Under the pieces are notes generated by a model. It did not search any database and was not told the DNA's origin. It saw only the letters and a program-made list of their open reading frames with translations. Below, in pieces: positions 1 to 7,449 of a stretch of 9,579 bases of DNA. The DNA is from Burkholderiales bacterium (GTDB lineage Bacteria > Pseudomonadota > Gammaproteobacteria > Burkholderiales > Burkholderiaceae_C): contig CANFNE010000076.1 in assembly GCA_947448105.1 (NCBI GenBank), positions 1-9,579 of the forward strand, written 5' to 3'. Position numbers and translations under genes: made by a program. Each line of letters opens with the position of its first letter. Within the stretch, counting starts at the first letter, position 1.

Positions 1-78
1 GATCCGGGCGAGAAAAAAGTGTATTTCGAGATCAGCGACTACGCCACCAACTACGTGTTTTTCGAAAACCCGCGCTAA
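1..78 (+). CDS. C-terminal end of an unidentified protein (partial, cut by the window edge)
   Basis: Frame 1 is open from the first base to a TAA at 76-78 and gives 25 residues ending in NYVFFENPR. The peptide is polar and aromatic (EKKVYFEISDYATNYVFF), looks like the last beta strands of a soluble domain, and has no membrane segment. I do not recognise the family. It converges with the CHR operon on the opposite strand, with 37 bp between the two stops. Those 37 bp hold a tandem repeat but no clear terminator. That this is a real gene end is inferred from the open frame reaching the edge and the stop lying just before the convergent gene; 25 codons alone are weak evidence. Confidence 0.5.
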   Translation, partial: DPGEKKVYFEISDYATNYVFFENPR

Positions 79-79
79 G

Positions 80-97
80 GCAAGCGCCGCAAGCGCC
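80..97. repeat. Two tandem copies of GCAAGCGCC between convergent gene ends
   Basis: The 9-bp unit GCAAGCGCC occurs twice back to back (80-88 and 89-97), followed by a partial third copy GCA. It lies in the 37-bp gap between the stop of the left-edge gene and the stop of the second CHR gene. It may be simple slippage in GC-rich sequence; no function is implied. Confidence 0.6.
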
Positions 98-115
98 GCA
101 GAGGCCGCACAAGCC

Positions 116-709
116 TCAGACCCAACCCATCACACCGGACAGGGCGCCTGCCGCCAAGATCCACAACAGAGGGATGCGCTTGTTCCACACCAGCAGCGCG
201 CTCGCCGCTGTGAGCCAATAGGCGCCAGGGTTCACATTCCAGCTGCCGTGCGATCCCGCCAAAATCCAGCCGGTGGCCACCAGCAAGGCCACCACAATCG
301 GCGCCATGGCGAGCTTGAAAGCGCGCACTGTGGGCCGCTCGCGGTTGCGCTGGCCCCAGCGGGCGGCAAAAAAAGTTAGGGTGGCACTGGGCAAAACGAT
401 GCCCAGCATGCTGGCAAACACGCAGGCGCTTGCCAGTGCCCAGGCAGCCGCACCGGCAGCCGTTCCACCCGCCGCATTCACGCCCACGGTCCAGCCCAGA
501 ATGGCGACGAACAAGACATTGGGGCCGGGCGCGGCCTGCGCCAGTGCAATCGCGTTGCTGAACTGGCCTTCGCTGAGCCAGGCGTGTTGGCTGACCAGAA
601 AACGGTGCATTTCTGGCACGGTGGTGATGGCGCCTCCCACCGACATCAGTGAGAGCGAGACAAAGTGCAAAAACAGCGTGGTCAGCTCGTGCCAGCCCCA
701 GGGATTCAT
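116..709 (-). CDS. Short CHR-family (chromate transporter type) membrane protein, second of a pair
   Basis: A 197-residue integral membrane protein with one CHR domain (Pfam chromate transporter family). Family signatures are visible near the N-terminus: the GG of SVGGAITTVPEM (residues 24-35), W44-L45, and the Q-x-x-PGPN segment at about 58-64. Hydrophobic helices follow at about 63-80, 86-112, 133-151, 165-175 and 180-196. Long ChrA proteins of about 400 residues carry two such domains; short ones of about 200 usually come as adjacent pairs that work together with opposite topology, and this gene follows its partner. The ATG at 707-709 overlaps the partner's TGA as ATGA, and this start gives a normal CHR N-terminus (MNPWGWHELTT). 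An upstream in-frame start at 790 would add 27 residues lying inside the partner gene, so I rejected it. The substrate is unknown: chromate efflux is shown for some members, but many homologues have no tested role. Confidence 0.9.
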   Translation of the reverse strand: MNPWGWHELTTLFLHFVSLSLMSVGGAITTVPEMHRFLVSQHAWLSEGQFSNAIALAQAAPGPNVLFVAILGWTVGVNAAGGTAAGAAAWALASACVFASMLGIVLPSATLTFFAARWGQRNRERPTVRAFKLAMAPIVVALLVATGWILAGSHGSWNVNPGAYWLTAASALLVWNKRIPLLWILAAGALSGVMGWV

Positions 710-1284
710 GCGCGTATTCCCTTGTGTTGCGCCAGCAGGCAGGTATAAGCCCAGGCCATGGCCGGCGCACCCAGGCCCAGCAGCACCCAAAGCAGAGGAA
801 TGCGCAGCACGCCAATCGCCACAAAGGTAAGCACCGCCAGCGCGGCGCAGACGGCTCTGCCCATGGCGTTGGTGCGCAGGCCCGCGATGAGTTTGAGGCC
901 GGTGCCCGCAATCAGACCGGCGGATACCGCACCCATGCCGCGCAGCGCGCCTTGCACCAGAGCGAGGTCAGCCACGCCAGCCAGGCTGATAGTGAGCACC
1001 AGCACCACCGCCAGTGGCAGGGTCAGCATGCCGGCAAGCGCCGCCAGCGCGCCGCGCCAACCAAAGTAACGGTCGCCCACGATCAGCGACAGATTGACCA
1101 CATTGGCGCCGGGCATGATTTGCGCCACCGCCCAGTCGTCGACGAATTCTTCGGGCGTGAGCCACTGCTTTTTCTCGACCAGTTCACGCTGCACCACGGC
1201 CAGGACGCCACCAAAACCTTGCAAGGCCAGCCAGGTAAACGCCCAAAAGAGCGCACGCACCGAGGCGGGGCCTGGTGCGGCCAT
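706..1284 (-). CDS. Short CHR-family (chromate transporter type) membrane protein, first of a pair
   Basis: A 192-residue single-domain CHR protein. The N-terminal signature is clear: GFGGVLAVVQRELVEKK at 23-39, W41-L42, EEF at 45-47 and A-x-Q-x-x-PGAN-x-x-N at about 53-64. The last is the conserved CHR proline-glycine segment, with Ala replacing the usual second Pro. Helices follow at about 76-103, 110-135 and 145-182. Near the end it has RIPLLW (161-166), identical to a hexapeptide at 178-183 of its partner, as expected for homologous half-transporters. I chose the ATG at 1282-1284, 2 bp after the DUF1254 stop and preceded by GGAATAGG. A GTG at 1302 would add six residues and overlap the upstream gene. 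The stop overlaps the next gene's start by 4 bp, suggesting translational coupling and matched amounts of the two halves. The transported anion is not predictable; chromate is only the family name. Confidence 0.9.
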   Translation of the reverse strand: MAAPGPASVRALFWAFTWLALQGFGGVLAVVQRELVEKKQWLTPEEFVDDWAVAQIMPGANVVNLSLIVGDRYFGWRGALAALAGMLTLPLAVVLVLTISLAGVADLALVQGALRGMGAVSAGLIAGTGLKLIAGLRTNAMGRAVCAALAVLTFVAIGVLRIPLLWVLLGLGAPAMAWAYTCLLAQHKGIRA

Positions 1285-1286
1285 GC

Positions 1287-1850
1287 CTATTCCAGGCTGC
1301 ACTGCAAGGTGCGCCGCGCAGGCTCGACCACGGCGGCCTCGGCCTGGTAGTCGGTGGTGAGCACGCGCATCAGCAAAAAGCCGGTGCTACTGGGGCTGAC
1401 CACCACTTCGGCGTCGGCCGGGGGCGACTTTTGCTGCGGGTCACCGCCCGGGGCGACCAGCCACAGGTCCACAGGGCGGCCTTGCGCCTGGCGGTCATTG
1501 CGCACGAAGAAGTTGTCACTGTTGGCGGCGTACAGTGCGATGGACCAGTAGTTGGTGAGCGCCGGGGCGGCACGCACACGCACGGGGCCCTGGCGCAAGT
1601 CATAAGCGCAGACCGAATACAGCATGTCCGGGCTGGGCATAACGACCGTGCGGGACTTTGCAGTCACCGCGTCTGGAAATGACGCTTGGTTGTGCATGTT
1701 CATTTTTTGTGCCGCCGGGCCGTGCATCAGAACTTGCATGATGAGGCGCGGTGCCGCCCATATCGCCAACAGGTGGGCCAGCAAGGCGGTCACCGCCAGG
1801 GTGAGCAGGCGGTAAAACCACAGGCGCTGGTGTTCGCTCAAGTTTTTCAT
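1287..1850 (-). CDS. DUF1254 domain protein, membrane-anchored, function unknown
   Basis: A 187-residue protein. Residues about 12-32 form one hydrophobic segment (WFYRLLTLAVTALLAHLLAI), probably a signal anchor placing the rest in the periplasm. The remainder matches my memory of the DUF1254 family (PF06863): the SPDMLYSVCAYDLRQGPV stretch at 73-90, then the NYWSIALYAANSDNFFVRND region at 100-119, and a final strand-rich part ending VEPARRTLQCSLE. No catalytic or metal site is recognisable. DUF1254 is often fused to DUF1214 in a single protein of about 450 residues. Here it is separate, and its ATG (1848-1850) overlaps the stop of the DUF1214 gene as ATGA, so the two are probably made together and may form a complex. 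The first CHR gene starts 2 bp after its stop. The assignment is from recognition, not a profile search. Confidence 0.8.
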   Translation of the reverse strand: MKNLSEHQRLWFYRLLTLAVTALLAHLLAIWAAPRLIMQVLMHGPAAQKMNMHNQASFPDAVTAKSRTVVMPSPDMLYSVCAYDLRQGPVRVRAAPALTNYWSIALYAANSDNFFVRNDRQAQGRPVDLWLVAPGGDPQQKSPPADAEVVVSPSSTGFLLMRVLTTDYQAEAAVVEPARRTLQCSLE

Positions 1851-2461
1851 GCGCAGTCCCCGATAAGTTGCACGGCGGGCGCCACCAAAGACTGTGGTGC
1901 GGCTTGCAGCGCGGGCGCCGGGTTGTACAGTCGCAGCGTCAGGATCATCCCGCGCTTGCCCGGGGTGGGCAGCCAGTACACGCCGGGCTGCTCATGGGGA
2001 CCGGTGCTCAGGGAAAAAGCCCCGGCCGCGTCGAGTTTGGCGGTGCTGCCGTTGAGACTGTAGTGGCCGTTGGGCGCATCAAACAAAAACATGTCATCCG
2101 CATAGGCGGTAACACTCCACCAGCGCGCCTGGGGTGGCACGCCCGTGATGCGGTAGTTGCACTGCGCGCGCAGGGGGTGTCCAGCGTCATCGCGGGTGGC
2201 TACGAAATACATGGTCTCGTCGCGGCCCAGGGCCAAGAGCGCGTTGACCGCAATCGTGGCGCGGGTGTACATGCCAGCGTCCTGGCTTCCCGCTTGCAGG
2301 TTGGTGCTCCATGCGCCTACTTCTACCGAGGGATTGAGCCAGGGCGATTTTTTCAGCACCCACCAGGCCGAACCCAGGCCCAAGGCCACGGCGCTCAGGT
2401 AGAGCAGGGCAGCAACACCGGTGCGTTTAGCGCGCAGGCGCCAATGGGTCTTGGCGTTCAT
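1847..2461 (-). CDS. DUF1214 domain protein, membrane-anchored, function unknown
   Basis: A 204-residue protein. A basic start (MNAKTHWRLRAKRTG) and a hydrophobic helix at about 16-36 suggest an N-terminal inner-membrane anchor with a periplasmic body. The body looks like DUF1214 (PF06742): TRATIAVNALLALGRDETMYF at 67-86, then the Tyr/Trp-rich ARWWSVTAYADDMFLFDAPN at 112-131, and a C-terminal GVYWLPTPGKRGMILTLRLYNP at 160-181. These repeated aromatic beta-strand segments are typical of the family. The ATG at 2459-2461 overlaps the TGA of the preceding small gene as ATGA; a longer in-frame start at 2602 would run back through that gene and was rejected. The stop overlaps the DUF1254 start. Many bacteria carry these domains fused, so this split, tightly coupled pair argues for interacting subunits. 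No enzymatic residues can be named. Confidence 0.85.
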   Translation of the reverse strand: MNAKTHWRLRAKRTGVAALLYLSAVALGLGSAWWVLKKSPWLNPSVEVGAWSTNLQAGSQDAGMYTRATIAVNALLALGRDETMYFVATRDDAGHPLRAQCNYRITGVPPQARWWSVTAYADDMFLFDAPNGHYSLNGSTAKLDAAGAFSLSTGPHEQPGVYWLPTPGKRGMILTLRLYNPAPALQAAPQSLVAPAVQLIGDCA

Positions 2462-2742
2462 GGCGCTGCCGGGTCTGCGCTGGCTTGGCGGGCCGCTTTG
2501 GCCAGCGGCATCCAGTGCAGCAAGCCAAACAGCAGTGCCAACAGCACGCTGACCCACAGCGCACCGGGGTAGCTTTTGACGTATTTGAAGGCCAGCAGGC
2601 ATTCGAGCACGTGCACCGCAAGCAATGCCAGCGCCAGTTTCTGCACCACCGGGGCGGCGCCCATGGGCAGCACAACAAACAGGCTGGCGAGCGCCACCAG
2701 GTAGGTGAGGCAGAGAAGGGCTTTGGACAGGGTATTGAACAT
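2458..2742 (-). CDS. Small three-helix inner-membrane protein (possibly DUF1145/YhhL-like)
   Basis: A 94-residue protein with three hydrophobic segments at about 7-27, 33-53 and 62-80 and a short, Ala-rich polar tail. Distinctive points are PMGAAPVVQKL in the first loop, HVLECLLAFKYVK at 44-56 and the terminal GLLHWMPLAK motif (73-82). The spacing and the His-containing second helix resemble the small YhhL/DUF1145 family, but I cannot confirm membership. The ATG at 2740-2742 is 37 bp after the hydrolase stop and has only a weak GAG-type ribosome site. The TGA overlaps the DUF1214 start as ATGA, which supports a real, co-translated gene. It could be a small partner of the DUF1214/DUF1254 pair or of the CHR halves; neither is shown. 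Confidence 0.8.
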   Translation of the reverse strand: MFNTLSKALLCLTYLVALASLFVVLPMGAAPVVQKLALALLAVHVLECLLAFKYVKSYPGALWVSVLLALLFGLLHWMPLAKAARQASADPAAP

Positions 2743-2779
2743 AGGCTACTCGGGGTGGAACAAGCGGGGCGCGGCGGGC

Positions 2780-3868
2780 TTACATCAAACGCTTTTTATC
2801 GATGGCGGTGGCGTTGGCAGGCAGGCTAAACAGCATACCGTCTTCGCCCACGGTAATAGGGCCGCCAAAGAACTTGGCGGCATCGCCCACAAAGGCAGGA
2901 TAGGCAAATTTGACGGGCAGCGGCGGCACGATGTGGTTATAGACCAGTTGCTTGACCTGGGCGGCCTGGGCCTGGGCGGCGGCTTCTTCAGGGGTGGTGT
3001 GGTAGTTCAGGATGTCTTGCATTACATGCGCGAGGTTGCCCATGTTTTTGCCTGCAAACTCAGACTCCAGAATCTTGACCAGCGTGGGCTGCAATGCTTC
3101 GTGCACCAGAATGTCTGCGCCTTGGGCGGCAGCGACGACCGACGGTGTGAGCTTGGTGTCGCCGGTGATGACGACCGAGCGGCCCTTGTAGTCAAAGCGG
3201 TAGCCCACCGCCGGTTCAATGGGCGCGTGGTTGACGCGAAAGGCGGTGATCTTGAGGCCCTGGTCGTCCAGCACCACTACCGTGTCGCCCTGGCCTGCCG
3301 GTGGCAGCGCAAAAGGCATGCCTTTGCCGCCACTGCCACCCGAGGGCATGATTTTTTCGCTGTGGTGTGCAACGCGGTAGCCGTAGTCCAGCACATAAGC
3401 GGCTCGGAATCCGTCGACCACTTGGTCTACGCCGGTGGGCCCGTAAATAGGCAGCGGCGCAGTGGCCGTAGCCAAACCCCAGTGCTGCAGCATGAAGGGG
3501 CCCAGGCCGTCAATGTGGTCGGAGTGGAAATGGGTCAGCAACAAAGCTTCCATCTTGCCCAGGGGCAAGCCCATGTAGCCCATGTTGCGGGCTGAGCCTT
3601 CACCCGCGTCCACGACAAAAAGGCGCTCGCCTGCAACGATGGCCGTGCAAGGCCCGGCGCGTGTGGGGTCAGGAAAGGGCGAACCGGTTCCGCACAGCGC
3701 CACATGCAAACCGTCGGGCAGGCTGGGGATGATGTTGCGCCCCACATTGGCATGGGCGACGCGTTGCAGCAGGGCGGTACCCGCCTGTTTCTGGAAGATC
3801 CAGACCAAGGCCGCCACGACCAGCACCAGACCCACCAAGCCCATCAGACCTTTTTTCAGCGTGCGCAT
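2780..3868 (-). CDS. Membrane-anchored metallo-beta-lactamase-fold hydrolase (RNase Z/arylsulfatase-like)
   Basis: A 362-residue protein. Residues 1-25 form a basic start and hydrophobic helix, so the catalytic domain is probably tethered in or exported to the periplasm. The metal-binding set is complete: H113-x-H115-x-D117-H118 (THFHSDHIDG), H214 (FRVNHAP), D237 (VVITGDT), H256 (LVHEAL) and H312 (YNHIVPP). This order, with GTGSPFPDPTRAGP at 60-73 and GYRFDYKGRSVVITGDT, matches the tRNase Z/arylsulfatase branch of the fold with two zinc ions. The N-terminal anchor argues against a tRNA-processing role, and the substrate is unknown. A Gly/Ser-rich insert (GGSGGKGM, 177-184) probably forms a loop. 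The ATG at 3866-3868 has GGGGG seven bases upstream. It is probably the first gene of the operon with the DUF1214, DUF1254 and CHR genes, because the next gene begins 37 bp after its stop. Confidence 0.9.
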   Translation of the reverse strand: MRTLKKGLMGLVGLVLVVAALVWIFQKQAGTALLQRVAHANVGRNIIPSLPDGLHVALCGTGSPFPDPTRAGPCTAIVAGERLFVVDAGEGSARNMGYMGLPLGKMEALLLTHFHSDHIDGLGPFMLQHWGLATATAPLPIYGPTGVDQVVDGFRAAYVLDYGYRVAHHSEKIMPSGGSGGKGMPFALPPAGQGDTVVVLDDQGLKITAFRVNHAPIEPAVGYRFDYKGRSVVITGDTKLTPSVVAAAQGADILVHEALQPTLVKILESEFAGKNMGNLAHVMQDILNYHTTPEEAAAQAQAAQVKQLVYNHIVPPLPVKFAYPAFVGDAAKFFGGPITVGEDGMLFSLPANATAIDKKRLM

Positions 3869-3905
3869 ACGAGAACCCCCGAGGTATCAAAAATTCATTG
3901 TCGCA

Positions 3906-3917
3906 TACACATGTGTA
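3906..3917. promoter_or_regulatory. Perfect 12-bp palindrome TACACATGTGTA upstream of the hydrolase operon
   Basis: The sequence TACACATGTGTA is its own reverse complement. It lies 38 bp upstream of the hydrolase ATG, in the only promoter-sized gap before that operon, so it could be a dimeric repressor or activator site. Its right edge overlaps the base of the hairpin at 3915-3950. I found no convincing -35/-10 pair nearby. The palindrome is seen directly; its regulatory role is inferred. Confidence 0.4.
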
Positions 3918-3950
3918 CGGAGCCTTCGGGTTTCTCCCGAGGCGCCGTAC
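3915..3950 (-). terminator. Strong hairpin just after the fadB stop, probable terminator without a clear U-tract
   Basis: Arms at 3915-3930 and 3936-3950 form 14 base pairs with one bulged T and one A-G mismatch, closed by a five-base loop TTTCT. The hairpin begins 24 bases after the FadB stop in the minus-strand direction, where a terminator for the fadAB operon would be expected. No run of T follows on the minus strand, so simple intrinsic termination is not fully supported. It could be a 3'-end stabilising structure or a Rho-assisted stop. It is also upstream of the hydrolase operon, so read-through is possible. Confidence 0.55.
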
Positions 3951-3974
3951 GGCAGAGCGGCGACATGGCCCGCT

Positions 3975-6134
3975 TCAGTACACCGGCTCAAACGTGCGGA
4001 TGGTGGCCTTTACCGCGTCTGTCAGCACAAAACCAGGGCCGTAAAGGCGGGCCAATTCGGCGCAGCGCGACTCAAAGGCGTCGATGCCCATGCCGTAAAT
4101 GAACTGCATGGCGCCGCCGGTCCAGGCCGGATAGCCGATGCCAAAAATCGAGCCGATATTGGCGTCGTGCACCGATGTCAGCACGTTCTCGCTCAAGCAG
4201 CGCGCGGTTTCCACCGCTTGGCGGTAGAGCAGGCGGTCTTTCAGGTCGGTGAGGGTCCAAGCCACGTCCGGCTTTTCGTACAAGGCCTTGAGCTGGGGCC
4301 ACAAGTGCTTTTTGGCGCCTTTTTCCATCGGGTAGTCGTAAAAGCCGCCACCCCCGGCGCGTCCGGGGCGCTGGTGCTGGCGCACCATTTGCGCCACCAG
4401 TGCTTCACCGGGCGTGGGCACATAGGTTTTGCCCTCGGCGGCAAAGTCGGCGATGGTTTGGTCCATCACGTGCACGCTCAAGGTGAGCGCCGTCTCGTCC
4501 AGCACCGCCAGCGGCCCCACGGGCATGCCGCATTGCATGCCGGCGTTCTCAATAGCCGCTGCCGGAATGCCCTCGCCCAGCATGGCCGCGCCTTCCATCA
4601 CAAAAGTACCAAACACCCGGCTGGTGAAAAAGCCGCGCGAGTCGTTCACCACAATCGGAATCTTGCCAATGGCCTGGACGTAGTCAAAAGCGCGCGCCAC
4701 GGTTTCGTCGTCCGTGGCCTGGCCGCGGATGATTTCGACGAGTTTCATCTTGTCGACCGGGCTGAAAAAGTGAATGCCGACAAACTTATTGGGCGCCGTG
4801 GACGCCTTGGCCAGCCCGCTGATGGGCAAGGTGGAGGTGTTGGACGCAAAAAAGCCGCCGGCCTTGAGCAGCGGCTCGGCCTCCTGCGTCACGCGCGCCT
4901 TGAGATCGCGGTTCTCGAACACGGCTTCGATGATCAGGTCGCAGTCTTGCAGGTCTTGCAGCGCAGCGGTGGGGTGAATCAGCGCAAGCAATTTGTCTTG
5001 GGCGGCGCTCGCCATGCGGCCCTTGTCTACCAAGCCCTGGCTGATCTTGGCGCTATAGGCTTTGCCGACGTCGGCTTTCTCCTGGCTCACGTCTTTGAGG
5101 ACTGAAGTAATGCCTTTGCTGGCTTGCACATAGGCAATACCCGCACCCATCATGCCCGCGCCCAGCAGCCCGACCCGCGTCGGCTTGAAGCGCTCCGCCA
5201 GAGTTGGGCGCGACTGGCCGCTCTTGATGGCGTTCATGTTGAAGAAGAAGGTGTTGATCATGGCGCGTGCGTTGACGCCCGTCATGAGTTTGGCCAGATA
5301 GCGGCTCTCGATGCGCAACGCGGTGGGCAGATCGACCTGCAGGCCTTCGACCATGCACGACAAAATTGCCGCGGGCGCGGGATAGTTGCCGCGCGTTTGT
5401 TTGGCCAGCATGGCCGGTGCCACTGACAACATGCCCGCTACCTTAGGGCTGGACGGCAGGCCGCCGGGTACCTTGTAGTCTTTGGCTTCCCAGGGGTGCT
5501 GGGCGCTGGGGTTGGCGGCAATCCAGGCCAGGGCTTGCGCGCGCATTTCTGCGTGGGCGTTTTCGCCGGGGGCCACCAGCGCGTGCACCAGTCCCAATTC
5601 CTGGGCCTGCGCGGGACTAAAGGTTTTGCCTTCCACCAAATAGGGCTGCGCGCCCATCAGGCCCAGGTGGCGCGTCATTTTGGTCACGCCGCTGGCGCCG
5701 GGCAGCAGGCCCAGCGTGACTTCGGGCAGGCCAAACTGGACCTTGCGGTCGTCAATGGCGATGCGGTGGTGGCCCATCAGCGCCACTTCCCAGCCGCCGC
5801 CCAGCGCCGTTCCGCCCAACAGGCTGACCACCGGTTTGCCCAGCGTCTCCAGGGTGCGAAAGTCCTGCTTGATGCGTTCAATCTCGTCAAATATGCGCCC
5901 GGCGTCGCTGGGGCGAATGCGCATCGTGGCTTTCAGATCGGCCCCGGCAAAAAAGGTGGACTTGGCCGAGGTCAGCACGATGCCGCGAATCGTGTCCTTG
6001 TCTTGCAACACTTGGGCCGCCAGGGCGTGCATGTCTTCGTACCACTGCACGCACATGGTGTTGACCGGTGAGCCAGGTTCGTCAAAGGTGACGGTGGCGA
6101 TGCCATCTTGAAGTTGGTATTGGATGGTTTTCAT
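3975..6134 (-). CDS. fadB: Bifunctional enoyl-CoA hydratase/3-hydroxyacyl-CoA dehydrogenase (FadB type)
   Basis: A 719-residue alpha subunit of the fatty-acid oxidation complex. It hydrates trans-2-enoyl-CoA and then oxidises the L-3-hydroxyacyl-CoA with NAD+, in the cytoplasm. The N-terminal crotonase domain (about 1-190) has the oxyanion segment FFAGADLK (61-68), GGTALGGGWEVAL with E116, and FGLPEVTLGLLPG with E138; these are the two catalytic glutamates. A linker leads to the Rossmann domain with GAGMMG (325-330), the substrate segment SNTSTLPIS (431-439), catalytic H455 in FVGIHFFSP and E467. The C-terminal dehydrogenase domains run from about 497 to the end and include GGGGFYDYP. The length is normal (E. 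coli FadB 729, FadJ 714). I chose ATG 6132-6134, 2 bp after the thiolase stop, with GGAAAGAG seven bases upstream. An in-frame start at 6185 lies inside the thiolase gene and was rejected. From memory it resembles mycobacterial FadB more than E. coli FadB. Confidence 0.96.
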   Translation of the reverse strand: MKTIQYQLQDGIATVTFDEPGSPVNTMCVQWYEDMHALAAQVLQDKDTIRGIVLTSAKSTFFAGADLKATMRIRPSDAGRIFDEIERIKQDFRTLETLGKPVVSLLGGTALGGGWEVALMGHHRIAIDDRKVQFGLPEVTLGLLPGASGVTKMTRHLGLMGAQPYLVEGKTFSPAQAQELGLVHALVAPGENAHAEMRAQALAWIAANPSAQHPWEAKDYKVPGGLPSSPKVAGMLSVAPAMLAKQTRGNYPAPAAILSCMVEGLQVDLPTALRIESRYLAKLMTGVNARAMINTFFFNMNAIKSGQSRPTLAERFKPTRVGLLGAGMMGAGIAYVQASKGITSVLKDVSQEKADVGKAYSAKISQGLVDKGRMASAAQDKLLALIHPTAALQDLQDCDLIIEAVFENRDLKARVTQEAEPLLKAGGFFASNTSTLPISGLAKASTAPNKFVGIHFFSPVDKMKLVEIIRGQATDDETVARAFDYVQAIGKIPIVVNDSRGFFTSRVFGTFVMEGAAMLGEGIPAAAIENAGMQCGMPVGPLAVLDETALTLSVHVMDQTIADFAAEGKTYVPTPGEALVAQMVRQHQRPGRAGGGGFYDYPMEKGAKKHLWPQLKALYEKPDVAWTLTDLKDRLLYRQAVETARCLSENVLTSVHDANIGSIFGIGYPAWTGGAMQFIYGMGIDAFESRCAELARLYGPGFVLTDAVKATIRTFEPVY

Positions 6135-6136
6135 AT

Positions 6137-7342
<1,206 letters not shown>

Positions 7343-7348
7343 GGGTGC

Positions 7349-7354
7349 TTCTCC
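7349..7354 (-). promoter_or_regulatory. Ribosome binding site for the thiolase
   Basis: GGAGAA on the minus strand lies six bases before the thiolase ATG at 7342, a near-ideal Shine-Dalgarno match and spacing. It supports the annotated start. Confidence 0.75.
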
Positions 7355-7449
7355 GTTTAATCAGTGGGGGAGGCCAAAAAAGGCCCTCTTTCGCGCGTTG
7401 CGCCCTGCGCTGGTCGCTGCGTTTGCAGTATATTGTTTTTAACCAAGCA

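Noticed and set aside
75..911. A 278-codon minus-strand open frame across both CHR genes
   Set aside because: It is Arg/Cys/Trp-rich, lacks a domain, and crosses the boundary of two well-supported CHR genes in another frame.
706..1302. A longer first CHR protein starting at GTG 1302
   Set aside because: It adds six residues overlapping the DUF1254 stop. The ATG at 1284 fits the operon spacing and has a GGAATAGG sequence before it.
2705..3595. A 296-codon plus-strand open frame
   Set aside because: It is antisense to the metallo-hydrolase, whose zinc ligands are all in order. Its composition is atypical of real proteins and no motif is seen.
3869..3905. A sigma-70 promoter for the hydrolase operon
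   Set aside because: I looked for a -35/-10 pair on the minus strand. The best match (TGTGTA, 17 bp, GATACC) is too poor to report.
3582..5105. A 507-codon plus-strand open frame
   Set aside because: It is antisense to the hydrolase start and most of FadB, both with complete catalytic motifs. It is His/Gln/Arg-rich with no recognisable domain, as expected for a shadow frame in GC-rich DNA.
5496..6071. A 191-codon plus-strand open frame opposite the FadB hydratase domain
   Set aside because: The minus strand encodes both catalytic glutamates of the crotonase domain. The plus-strand product has no features beyond His/Gly/Gln enrichment.
7401..7440. A tRNA or small RNA gene in the divergent intergenic region
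   Set aside because: No cloverleaf arms, no T-loop consensus and no hairpin with a T-run are visible.
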